Shown: positions 1-6,209 of the stretch, one piece after another
Numbering within the stretch: position 1 is the stretch's first letter
Layout: every line of letters begins with the position of its first letter
From: JAUREX01 sp044356825
Lineage (GTDB): Bacteria; Pseudomonadota; Alphaproteobacteria; Rhodobacterales; Rhodobacteraceae
Reading direction: 5' to 3'
Length of the DNA stretch: 22,541 bases
Assembly (NCBI GenBank): GCA_044356825.1
Contig: JBIKVM010000022.1
Location: 1 to 22,541 of the forward strand
Notes under the pieces: model-generated
Databases searched by the model: none
What the model was told of the DNA's origin: nothing
What the model saw: the letters and a program-made list of their open reading frames with translations, nothing else
Position numbers and translations under genes: made by a program

Positions 1-114
1 GAGGGGCGCATCCGCTGGCGCGGCGATGTGGGCGCGCTCGAAACCGACCCCGACCCGGTGCTGCGCCAGTTCGTCGCGGGCAGCCCCGAGGGGCCGATCG
101 GCACGCTCGGCTGA
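1..114 (+). CDS. C-terminal end of an MlaF-like ABC transporter ATPase (partial)
   Basis: Only the last 37 residues and a TGA stop are present; the rest lies upstream of the window. The visible tail contains DPDPVLRQFVAG followed by EGPIG. This matches the C-terminal signature (DP-x-VRQFV-x-G-xx-xGP) of the ATPase of Mla/Mkl-type lipid transporters, which power movement of phospholipids between the inner and outer membrane. No Walker or signature motifs are in view, so the call rests on the tail alone. It ends 66 bases before the complex I subunit gene on the same strand. Confidence 0.6.
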   Translation, partial: EGRIRWRGDVGALETDPDPVLRQFVAGSPEGPIGTLG

Positions 115-148
115 GGGCGGACTTGCGCGCCGCGCCCCGAGGCCGCAT

Positions 149-164
149 ATCTGGCGCGCCAGAT
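149..164. promoter_or_regulatory. Perfect 16-base palindrome before the NDUFS4-like gene
   Basis: ATCTGGCGCGCCAGAT is a perfect inverted repeat with no spacer. It sits 16 bases before the ATG at 181 and 6 bases before the GGAGG ribosome binding site (171-175). A weak promoter-like pair, TTGCGC (123-128) and CATATC (146-151) with a 17-base spacer, would place the palindrome over the -10 element and the transcription start, which is where a repressor operator would lie. No regulator family is recognised, and a chance GC-rich palindrome remains possible. Confidence 0.3.
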
Positions 165-180
165 CAGAACCGGAGGCCCC

Positions 181-492
181 ATGCGCGCCCGCATCTATCG
201 CCCTGCCCGCAGCGCCACCCAGTCGGGCAACGCCCGCACCCATGCCTGGGTGCTCGAGTTCGCCCCCGCATCGGCGCGCGGCATCGACCCGCTGATGGGC
301 TGGACATCCTCGGACGATACCCAGACCCAGGTGCGGCTGCGCTTCGAGAGTCGCGAGGCCGCCGAGGAGTATGCCCGCGCCCATGGCATCGAGGCCGACG
401 TGATCGAGCCGCAGTCGCGCAAGCCCAACATCCGCCCGCAGGGCTATGGCGACAATTTCGCGACCGGGCGGCGCGTGGCATGGACGCACTGA
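181..492 (+). CDS. NADH-ubiquinone oxidoreductase accessory subunit, NDUFS4-like (ETC complex I subunit)
   Basis: The protein of 103 residues matches the small alphaproteobacterial ETC complex I subunit family, homologous to mitochondrial NDUFS4 (18 kDa). The family is a stabilising accessory subunit on the peripheral arm of complex I, near the NADH-oxidising module. Visible features are the N-terminal MRARIYRPARSATQSG segment, then HAWVLEF, the core GWTSSDDTQTQVRLRF, and the C-terminal RPQGYGDNF. Length is normal for the bacterial form. A GGAGG ribosome binding site lies 5 bases before the ATG. The end overlaps the acetyltransferase start by 13 bases, suggesting co-translation. The nuo cluster itself is not in the window, which is usual for this gene. 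Confidence 0.93.
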   Translation: MRARIYRPARSATQSGNARTHAWVLEFAPASARGIDPLMGWTSSDDTQTQVRLRFESREAAEEYARAHGIEADVIEPQSRKPNIRPQGYGDNFATGRRVAWTH

Positions 493-1019
493 CGGGCGCG
501 ATCCGGATCGCGCGCGAAAGCCCGCTCGGCCCCGATCTCGGGCATCTGATGGCCCGCCACACCGCCGACATGCACGCCGAGACCCCGCCCGAGAGCATCC
601 ACATGCTCGACGCGGGCGCGCTCGCCGCACCCGGCATCGCCTTTTTCGTGATGCGCGCGGCGGGCACGCCCATCGGCATGGGGGCACTGAAGCGCCTCGA
701 TGCGGCGGCGGGCGAGGTGAAATCGATGCACATCCTCGCCGAATGGCGGGGCAGGGGGCTGTCGCGGCTGATGCTCGACCATCTGGTGGCCGAGGCCGGC
801 GCGCTGGGCCTCGGGCGCCTCATGCTCGAGACGGGCAGCCAGCCCGGTTTCGCCGCCGCGCGGGGCCTCTACGCGCGCGCGGGCTTTGCGGTCTGCGGGC
901 CCTTCGCCGACTATCGCGAGGACCCCAACAGCGTCTACATGACGCGCAGCCTCCGGCCGGCGGATGGGGCTTGCGACGGGCGCGGCGCTGGCCCAAAAGC
1001 GTGTCCGTCGGCCCCGTAG
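480..1019 (+). CDS. GNAT family N-acetyltransferase
   Basis: The 179-residue protein has a GNAT fold pattern: GEVKSMHILAEWRGRGLS at about 79-95 gives the beta-strand and acetyl-CoA pyrophosphate-binding loop (R90-x-x-G93), and the C-terminal half has ARGLYARAGFAVCGPF (127-142), typical of the last strands. The substrate is unknown; the family transfers acetyl from acetyl-CoA to amines. The chosen ATG overlaps the upstream complex I gene by 13 bases. The domain ends near residue 158, and the last 20 residues look like unselected read-through. The stop codon TAG (1017-1019) lies inside the tRNA-Arg gene, so the two genes overlap by 10 bases. A longer in-frame ORF starts at 123, but its extension runs out of frame across the NDUFS4-like gene and is not real. 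Confidence 0.85.
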   Translation: MDALTGAIRIARESPLGPDLGHLMARHTADMHAETPPESIHMLDAGALAAPGIAFFVMRAAGTPIGMGALKRLDAAAGEVKSMHILAEWRGRGLSRLMLDHLVAEAGALGLGRLMLETGSQPGFAAARGLYARAGFAVCGPFADYREDPNSVYMTRSLRPADGACDGRGAGPKACPSAP

Positions 1020-3052
1020 CTCAGCCGGATAGAGCACTCGCCTTCTAAGCGAATGGTCGCAGGTTCGAATCCTGCCGGGGTCGCCAGCGTGGCGGCTGGG
1101 TCAGAATCGAAATGCCCGTGGCTTGTCTTGGCCCAGTAGAAGGGGCGCGTGACGGCTTCGAAGGCTGCGCGCCACGCGGCGATCGTCGCGAGCGGAAAAT
1201 AGGCGTGCAGCGCCGGAATGAACGCCCACAGGTGCGGGTGCCGCGTGAGGCGGGCCGCCCGGAGCATGATCGCAAGCGACAGCGCCTCGGCCAGAACCAC
1301 GAGCGCGATCAGCGCCGCCACCAGCGGCCCGGGCAAAAGCGCCACCGCCGGATGCGCGCCCCCGACGGCGACAAGCCAGAACGACCAGAGCACGGGCGCG
1401 AGCAGAAACTGCGCTTGCGCGCCCAGAAAGACGATCTGATACCCGATGAATCCGCGCGCCCCGAGCCGGCGCCAGAGCCGCGCGGGGTCGCGCATGTGCA
1501 CAAGCCACGTCAGGATATGCCCCTTGATCCAGCGCGATCGCTGACGGATCCAAGGCCGCAGGCGACAGTTTGCCTCCTCCTCGGTTACCGAGGTGAGCAT
1601 CTCGGTGCGATAGCCGTGCACCGCGAGTCGGATGCCGAGGTCGGCATCCTCGGTGACGTTGTGGGCATCCCACGCCCCGACAGCCTCAAGCACGGCAGTG
1701 CGCACGAACAGGGTTGTCCCCCCGAGCGGCAGCGGAACTCCGAGCCGTTCGAGGCCCGGCATCAAGATGCGGAACCACGCCGCATATTCGAGCGCGAAGC
1801 ACCGCGCGATCCAGTTCGTCGCGGGATTGTAGTAATCGAGGATCCCTTGCAGACAGGCGACATCGGGCGGGGCTGCCGCAAATCGCGCGGCCACCTTGCG
1901 CAACTGGTCGCGGGCGGGGGCATCCTCGGCGTCGTAGATGCCGATGATCCTGCCGCGGGCGAAGGGCAGCGCGAAGTTCAGCGCGCGCGGCTTGGTGCGC
2001 ACCGTCCCGTCGGGCACCGTCAGAACGCGCATCCACCGCGGAAGCCCTGCGTCATCGAGCGCCGCGCGCGTCTCGGGGTCGCACTGCTCGACCGCGAGGA
2101 TCACGTCGAGCCGATCCCGCGGATAGTCGATCCGCCCGAGCCGCTGCACGAGGCGCGGGGCAATGTCGCGTTCCCCGAACATGGGCACGATCACCGAGAT
2201 GACGGGCAGATCGGCATCGCCCAGGGCAGGGTCGGGCGCGCGCGGCGGTGCCGAGCCCACCAGAAGCGCGCCAGCCCGCAGCGCCGTGGTCGCGAGCAGC
2301 GAGAGCGCGGCAAGCAGCATGAGGCCAAGCACAACGCCACCCGGTGCCGCCACCGCGCAGAGCACCGCAGCAGCCGCCACCGCGGGCAGGGCCCGCCGCA
2401 GACCGCCGCGGCCGAGGGGGCGGCAGCTCTCGCGCTCGGGCGCGCGCGTCTCGGCCAGATGGCATAGGCTCTGCCCCGCGGTCGCGAGAATCAGTCGCTC
2501 AATCTCGGAGGGCGTCGCGAGGGCAAGGCGCACCTCGCCGTAGAGCTGCTCGAGCCTCAAGCGCAGCCGAGGGTCCGGGCGCGGATCGGCTATGGCGACG
2601 AGAGTGCCTTGTGGTGTCCGCCAACCCGGAAACACCTGTGCGGCGACCGCCTCGGGCAGGCCGAAGCGGACGATCAGGCGCGCGTCGGGGGGCGGCATGC
2701 GATCGGGCAGGCGCGCCATCCCATGCGCCATGGCGCGCAGATCGGCCAGCTGCCCGGGCGCGACGACGCCACGCGCCATCAGTTCGGCACAAAGCCGTCG
2801 CTCGTCGGACGGGTCGGAGAGGCGCAGGCGGCGCAAATCGGAGCCCGTCAGCGCTCCCGTGGCCACTAGGGCCGTGGCAAGCGTGCGCGGCGCTTCAGCC
2901 GCCGAAGGGCTGTCGCGGCGCGGCCGCGCGGCTTCGTGCCACCGTCCCGTGATCGCACGCGATGAAGCGCGCAGAGCCGGCGCACGGCCCGCGAGCGCAT
3001 TCGACGCCGCCAGCGGCGGGACCGGGTCTGGCCGGACAACCTCGGGGAACAT
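935..3052 (-). CDS. Membrane glycosyltransferase family 2 with N-terminal GspE/MshEN-like domain
   Basis: The frame encodes 705 residues. Residues about 55-195 (LATALVATGALTGSDL...SEIERLI) resemble the GspE N-terminal/MshEN fold, which in some proteins binds cyclic-di-GMP. Two membrane segments (about 220-265) precede a processive-type GT2 domain with ISVIVPMFGE (285-294), DAED (374-377), TED (467-469) and QRSRW (504-508), the cellulose-synthase-like catalytic set. Three or four membrane helices follow (about 535-640). The product is probably a surface polysaccharide; the substrate is unknown. The ATG at 3052 has GCGGAG just upstream and a CtrA-type box 43 bases further up. Homologs should end near residue 645-650. 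Here no stop occurs, and the frame continues antisense through the tRNA (about 656-681) and the acetyltransferase tail, so the last 55 or so residues are either unusual or the product of a frameshift. Confidence 0.85.
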   Translation of the reverse strand: MFPEVVRPDPVPPLAASNALAGRAPALRASSRAITGRWHEAARPRRDSPSAAEAPRTLATALVATGALTGSDLRRLRLSDPSDERRLCAELMARGVVAPGQLADLRAMAHGMARLPDRMPPPDARLIVRFGLPEAVAAQVFPGWRTPQGTLVAIADPRPDPRLRLRLEQLYGEVRLALATPSEIERLILATAGQSLCHLAETRAPERESCRPLGRGGLRRALPAVAAAAVLCAVAAPGGVVLGLMLLAALSLLATTALRAGALLVGSAPPRAPDPALGDADLPVISVIVPMFGERDIAPRLVQRLGRIDYPRDRLDVILAVEQCDPETRAALDDAGLPRWMRVLTVPDGTVRTKPRALNFALPFARGRIIGIYDAEDAPARDQLRKVAARFAAAPPDVACLQGILDYYNPATNWIARCFALEYAAWFRILMPGLERLGVPLPLGGTTLFVRTAVLEAVGAWDAHNVTEDADLGIRLAVHGYRTEMLTSVTEEEANCRLRPWIRQRSRWIKGHILTWLVHMRDPARLWRRLGARGFIGYQIVFLGAQAQFLLAPVLWSFWLVAVGGAHPAVALLPGPLVAALIALVVLAEALSLAIMLRAARLTRHPHLWAFIPALHAYFPLATIAAWRAAFEAVTRPFYWAKTSHGHFDSDPAATLATPAGFEPATIRLEGECSIRLSYGADGHAFGPAPRPSQAPSAGRRLRVM
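1010..1086 (+). tRNA. tRNA-Arg (anticodon UCU)
   Basis: A full 77-base cloverleaf is visible. The 7-pair acceptor GGCCCCG/CGGGGTC has one G-U pair. The D stem is GCTC/GAGC, the anticodon loop CTTCTAA has TCT at 1044-1046, and the T arm GCAGG-TTCGAAT-CCTGC is perfect. Discriminator G is followed by an encoded CCA (1084-1086). The tRNA reads AGA and AGG, which are rare codons in a genome this GC-rich. The closing pair of the anticodon stem appears to be a C-A mismatch (27-43). The 5' end overlaps the acetyltransferase stop, and the minus strand is read through by the glycosyltransferase frame. I see no flanking direct repeat or integrase, so there is no sign that it is an attachment site. Confidence 0.96.
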
Positions 3053-3095
3053 GGCATCTCCGCTGCAGACTGCGGCAGAGACTTGAGCCTCGGCG

Positions 3096-3111
3096 GTTAA
3101 CACCCGGTTAA
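3096..3111 (-). promoter_or_regulatory. CtrA-type binding site upstream of the glycosyltransferase
   Basis: Read on the minus strand this is TTAACCGGGTGTTAAC, an exact match to the TTAA-N7-TTAAC consensus of the response regulator CtrA known from Caulobacter and other alphaproteobacteria. It lies 43 bases before the glycosyltransferase ATG and downstream of the carA stop, so it is placed to drive the glycosyltransferase only. TTAA is very rare in this GC-rich window. A further TTAA at 3124-3127 is the carA stop region. Confidence 0.65.
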
Positions 3112-3123
3112 AAATAGGAAAAC

Positions 3124-4284
3124 TTAACCGGCTGCGCGCCGTTCGTGCATCGCGGCGGCGAACCGGTCGAAGAGATGGTGGCTGTCTTGCGGCCCGGGGC
3201 TGGCCTCCGGGTGGTATTGCACGGAAAAGACGGGCTTTCCCGCCACGCGAATGCCGCAGTTCGAGCCGTCGAAGAGCGAGACATGCGTCTCCACCACGCC
3301 TGCGGGCAGCGTCTGGCTGTCGACGGCAAAGCCGTGGTTCATGCTCGTGATCTCGACCTTGCCCGATTCGAGATCCTTGACCGGATGGTTCGCGCCGTGG
3401 TGGCCGTGGTTCATCTTGACCGTCCGCGCCCCGAGCGCGAGCCCGAGCATCTGGTGGCCGAGGCAGATCCCGAAGAGCGGCAGGTCGCGGTCGAGCACGC
3501 CGCGGATCATCGGCACGGCATAGTCCCCCGTCGCCGCCGGATCGCCGGGGCCGTTCGAGAGGAACACCCCCTCGGGGTCGTGGGCCAGCACATCGGCCGC
3601 CGTCGCCGTCGCGGGCAGCACCGTCACCTCGCAGCCGGCCGAGGCGAGGCAACGCAGGATGTTGCGCTTGGCGCCGTAATCGACCGCGACGACGCGCAAG
3701 CCCGCCCCCTCGCGCCGGGCGAAGCCCCCGGGCCAGGCCCAGCGCATCTCGTCCCAGCGATAGGTCTGCGCACAGGTCACCTCGCGCGCGAGGTCAAGCC
3801 CCACGAGTCCGCGCCAGGCACGCGCGCGCGCCACTAGCGCCGCGATGTCGAAGTTCCCCGACGGATCATGCGCGAGCGCCACATGCGGCGCGCCCTGCTG
3901 GCGGATCGCGCGCGTCAGCCGCCGCGTGTCGATGCCGCCCACGCCGATGCGCCCCGTCCGCGCCATCCAGCCCGTCAGATCCCCCGCCGCGCGCCAGTTC
4001 GAGGGCGCGGTCGGATCCCATTTCACCACCATCCCGGCGGCGACGGGCTGCGCGGCCTCGTCATCCTCGGGCGTGACACCGACGTTGCCGATGTGGGGGA
4101 AGGTGAAGGTCACGACCTGCCCGGCATAGGAGGGATCGGTCATGATCTCCTGATAGCCCGTCATCGCCGTGTTGAAGACCAGCTCGGCCACCGTCTCGCC
4201 CGTCGCGCCGAAGCCCTGGCCGTAAAAGACCGATCCGTCGGCAAGGGCGAGACAGGCGGTCGGGCGTGGGCTCGGGGCGGACAT
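3124..4284 (-). CDS. carA: Carbamoyl-phosphate synthase small (glutaminase) subunit
   Basis: The 386-residue protein has the usual CarA length. It hydrolyses glutamine and passes ammonia to CarB to make carbamoyl phosphate for pyrimidine and arginine synthesis in the cytosol. The N-terminal domain shows the CarA-specific FNTAMTGYQEIMTDPSYAGQ (37-56). The class I amidotransferase domain has FLSNGPGDP (241-249), the nucleophile in LFGICLGHQ (C274), and H358 and E360 in VQYHPE. The start MSAPSPRPTACLALADGS is preferred to an upstream in-frame codon (4326) because homologs begin here and the promoter-like elements lie over the extension. carB is not in the window. The stop TAA is 71 bases before the glycosyltransferase start. 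Confidence 0.97.
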   Translation of the reverse strand: MSAPSPRPTACLALADGSVFYGQGFGATGETVAELVFNTAMTGYQEIMTDPSYAGQVVTFTFPHIGNVGVTPEDDEAAQPVAAGMVVKWDPTAPSNWRAAGDLTGWMARTGRIGVGGIDTRRLTRAIRQQGAPHVALAHDPSGNFDIAALVARARAWRGLVGLDLAREVTCAQTYRWDEMRWAWPGGFARREGAGLRVVAVDYGAKRNILRCLASAGCEVTVLPATATAADVLAHDPEGVFLSNGPGDPAATGDYAVPMIRGVLDRDLPLFGICLGHQMLGLALGARTVKMNHGHHGANHPVKDLESGKVEITSMNHGFAVDSQTLPAGVVETHVSLFDGSNCGIRVAGKPVFSVQYHPEASPGPQDSHHLFDRFAAAMHERRAAG

Positions 4285-4322
4285 GCGACTCGGATCTCCG
4301 GCGGGTGCAGCAAAATCGCGGC

Positions 4323-4351
4323 ACACTAGGCAGGGGGCATGGCAGGGTCAA
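4323..4351 (-). promoter_or_regulatory. Probable carA promoter
   Basis: On the minus strand TTGACC (4346-4351) and TAGTGT (4323-4328) are separated by 17 bases, a good -35 and a moderate -10, ending 38 bases before the carA ATG. It lies in the gap shared with the divergent yqeY-type gene. Confidence 0.45.
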
Positions 4352-4367
4352 CCCGGCGCGGCGGTGG

Positions 4368-4396
4368 TTGCCGCGGATGGCCAGGGCGCCTATGTT
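4368..4396 (+). promoter_or_regulatory. Probable promoter of the GatB/YqeY-domain gene
   Basis: TTGCCG (4368-4373) and TATGTT (4391-4396) are 17 bases apart. A start of transcription near 4403 would leave a leader of about 25 bases that includes the GGCAGGAGGG ribosome binding site. It is back to back with the carA promoter, the two -35 elements being 16 bases apart. Confidence 0.45.
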
Positions 4397-4427
4397 CCGC
4401 GCTCTGGCGAGGCAGGAGGGCGATGCG

Positions 4428-4901
4428 ATGGGACTGCGCGAGAGGCTGGCCGAGGCGCTCAAGGGCGCGATGAAGGCGCGCGAGGCCGATCGTCTCTCGA
4501 CCTTGCGTCTCATCAATGCCGCGATCAAGGACCGCGACATCGCGGCCCGCGGCACCGGCGACGAAGACGGCGCGTCGCGCTCGGGCGTCTCGGACGACGA
4601 GATTCTTGCGATCCTCGGCAAGATGATCCGCCAGCGGCAGGAAAGCGCGCGCGCCTATGAAGAGGGTGGGCGGCTTGAACTTGCTGCGAAGGAACTGGCC
4701 GAGGTCGGCGTCATCGAGGAATTCCTGCCCCGCCAGCTCACTGAGGCCGAGACGGCCGCCGCGATCGAGGCCGCGGTTGCCGAACTCGGCGCCAGTTCGA
4801 TCCGCGACATGGGGCGCGTGATGGCGCTGCTGAAGTCTCGCCACGCCGGGGCGCTCGACTTTGGCGCCATCGGACCCAAGGTCAAGGCGCGGCTCGCCTG
4901 A
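4428..4901 (+). CDS. GatB/YqeY domain-containing protein
   Basis: The protein of 157 residues is a standalone YqeY domain, related to the tail of the GatB amidotransferase subunit. Visible family signatures are LSTLRLINAAIKDRDI near the N terminus, DDEILAILGKMIRQRQESA in the middle, EFLPRQLTEAE, and the C-terminal DMGRVMALLKSRHAGALDFG. Its function is not firmly established, and a link to tRNA-dependent amidation is inferred from homology only. The ATG at 4428 follows a strong AGGAGGG at 4414-4420; a nearby ATG at 4423 is out of frame. The gene is divergent from carA and converges on fliG with only 6 bases between the two stops. Confidence 0.9.
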   Translation: MGLRERLAEALKGAMKAREADRLSTLRLINAAIKDRDIAARGTGDEDGASRSGVSDDEILAILGKMIRQRQESARAYEEGGRLELAAKELAEVGVIEEFLPRQLTEAETAAAIEAAVAELGASSIRDMGRVMALLKSRHAGALDFGAIGPKVKARLA

Positions 4902-4907
4902 TCGGGC

Positions 4908-5963
4908 TCAATCGCCTTCGTCCGGCAGGATCAAGGTCAGGCTGCCCGCTTCTTCAAGCCCGCGAATCGCGGTGATGATTGCCGTCATCGCCTCTTCGGC
5001 CTTGCGTTCGCGCACCTTACCCATGGCGGCGATGTCTTCGCGTAGGCTCTCGGCGAGGCGCTGCGAGATGTTGGAGAGGATGAACTCGCGCACCGCGACC
5101 GTCTCCGGCGAGGTGCATCCGGCAAGTGCCGTGACAAGGACCGACGGCTCCACCGCCCGTGTCAGGGCCGGCACGTCGCGCGGCGCGATCCGGTCGGGGA
5201 TATGGACGAAGGTGAAGATCGCCTTGCGCACCTGCTCGGCGAAATCGGCATCCTCGTCCCGCAGCCCATCAAGGAGCGATTCGCGTATCGCGGCCGACGC
5301 GTGGTTGAGCAGCGCGCCCACGCGGCTTGCGCTGTCGCCCCGGAAGGCCCGCTGTGGCAGGTTCGTCAGGTGCAGGACCAGCGCGCTGCCGATGCGCCGC
5401 ACCGTCTCGGGATCGATGCTTTCGGTCAGCGAGACCGAATGCGCGACCCGCCTCGCGCGGTCGCCGGGAAGTCGGGCCAACAGATCGGCACCGAGGCCCA
5501 CGGGCAGTTTCGAGATGAGCACGGCGCAGACCTCGATGCTCTCCTCGCCGAGGATCTTCAGCAGATGGTCGGCGGGCACGCCGGCCAGACGTTCCCACGG
5601 GTCGGAGCCCAGCGCACGGTCGGCCTTGCGCCGCAGCCGATCGGCTGCGGTAGGGCTGATCTTGCCATCAAGCAGGTCGAGCGCGCGGTCGAGTTCGCCG
5701 GGAAAGGACAGGCCAACCGATTGAAGATCATCGTGGAACTCGCGCACAACCTCGTGCAGGGTCATCCTATCCACGATCTTGAGCGAACCGATCGTCTCGG
5801 TCAGGGCGGTCTGATGATCCTCGGGCAGGCGTGAGAGGTCGAGAGGATCACCCTCGGCGACCAACAGGCGCACAATGACGGCCGCCTTCTCGCGCCGCGT
5901 CAACGGGCGACCAGGCCGGCTTGGAGCACTGCCTGCCAGCCTTTGCTGTTGCTGAAGTTTCAT
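4908..5963 (-). CDS. fliG: Flagellar motor switch protein FliG-like
   Basis: The 351-residue protein matches FliG, the rotor protein that couples the MS ring to the stator. The N terminus has the LTRREKAAVIVRLL helix (21-34). The C-terminal domain from about 245 has FILSNISQRLAESLREDIAAMG (294-315), a close match to the FliG_C signature, and ends with the usual IRGLEEAG. The middle domain is diverged: the EHPQ motif position reads EESI (140-143), and the torque-helix region (254-272) lacks the DDRSIQ-type sequence common in FliG. The start is ATG 5963 (GTG at 5966 is possible), with AGAGGC about 9 bases upstream. No other flagellar gene is in the window. A CtrA-like box lies about 47 bases upstream. 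Confidence 0.85.
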   Translation of the reverse strand: MKLQQQQRLAGSAPSRPGRPLTRREKAAVIVRLLVAEGDPLDLSRLPEDHQTALTETIGSLKIVDRMTLHEVVREFHDDLQSVGLSFPGELDRALDLLDGKISPTAADRLRRKADRALGSDPWERLAGVPADHLLKILGEESIEVCAVLISKLPVGLGADLLARLPGDRARRVAHSVSLTESIDPETVRRIGSALVLHLTNLPQRAFRGDSASRVGALLNHASAAIRESLLDGLRDEDADFAEQVRKAIFTFVHIPDRIAPRDVPALTRAVEPSVLVTALAGCTSPETVAVREFILSNISQRLAESLREDIAAMGKVRERKAEEAMTAIITAIRGLEEAGSLTLILPDEGD

Positions 5964-6010
5964 CACGCGCCTCTGACTGCCGCTTTGGCAGCGCAGAGTG
6001 TCGCGCGCGG

Positions 6011-6026
6011 GTTAACGCCGGGTTGC
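6011..6026 (-). promoter_or_regulatory. CtrA-like binding site upstream of fliG
   Basis: On the minus strand the sequence is GCAACCCGGCGTTAAC: one perfect TTAAC half and a GCAA half, with the 7-base spacing of the CtrA consensus. It lies 47 bases before the fliG ATG, close to the spacing seen at the glycosyltransferase box, and the spacer and flanks are also similar. It lies in the 65-base gap between the small secreted protein and fliG. Confidence 0.5.
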
Positions 6027-6028
6027 GA

Positions 6029-6181
6029 TCAGGCCTGCGGCTTGGGCACGCAGGCGAGTTTCGTGTCGTCCCAGACCTGACCCTCGCCGCAGTTCGAGGT
6101 TGTTTGCACGCGATCATGCCCGCAGGCAAACGCAAGCGCGGGAGCAAGAACGAGGACGGCGGAGACGAAAAGCGCTTTCAT
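6029..6181 (-). CDS. Small secreted cysteine-containing protein
   Basis: This is a 50-residue protein. Residues 1-19 form a clean signal peptide (MKALFVSAVLVLAPALAFA) with an AFA cleavage site before C20. The mature part of about 31 residues has three cysteines (C20, C31, C44) and the pattern NCGEGQVWDDTKLACVP. That pattern resembles the CxxGxxWDxxxxxCV found in small periplasmic proteins of Rhodobacteraceae, which are sometimes mislabelled in databases. The context AFAC is not a good lipobox, so it is probably periplasmic rather than a lipoprotein. An AGAAGGGG ribosome binding site lies about 7 bases upstream of the ATG. The odd cysteine number hints at a dimer or a ligand. Function is unknown. 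Confidence 0.75.
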   Translation of the reverse strand: MKALFVSAVLVLAPALAFACGHDRVQTTSNCGEGQVWDDTKLACVPKPQA

Positions 6182-6209
6182 GGACGACCCCTTCTGTGAA
6201 CTCTGACGC

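Noticed and set aside
123..479. In-frame extension of the acetyltransferase back to 123
   Set aside because: The sequence is read out of frame over the NDUFS4-like gene, is rich in Arg and Pro with no family similarity, and the ATG at 480 gives a normal GNAT length.
1010..1086. tRNA-Arg as an integration site for a mobile element
   Set aside because: No integrase, no flanking repeat of the tRNA 3' end and no change in gene type next to it were seen.
3053..3652. Upstream extension of the glycosyltransferase frame to 3652
   Set aside because: It would overlap carA on the same strand and read it out of frame; the ATG at 3052 has a ribosome binding site and CtrA box.
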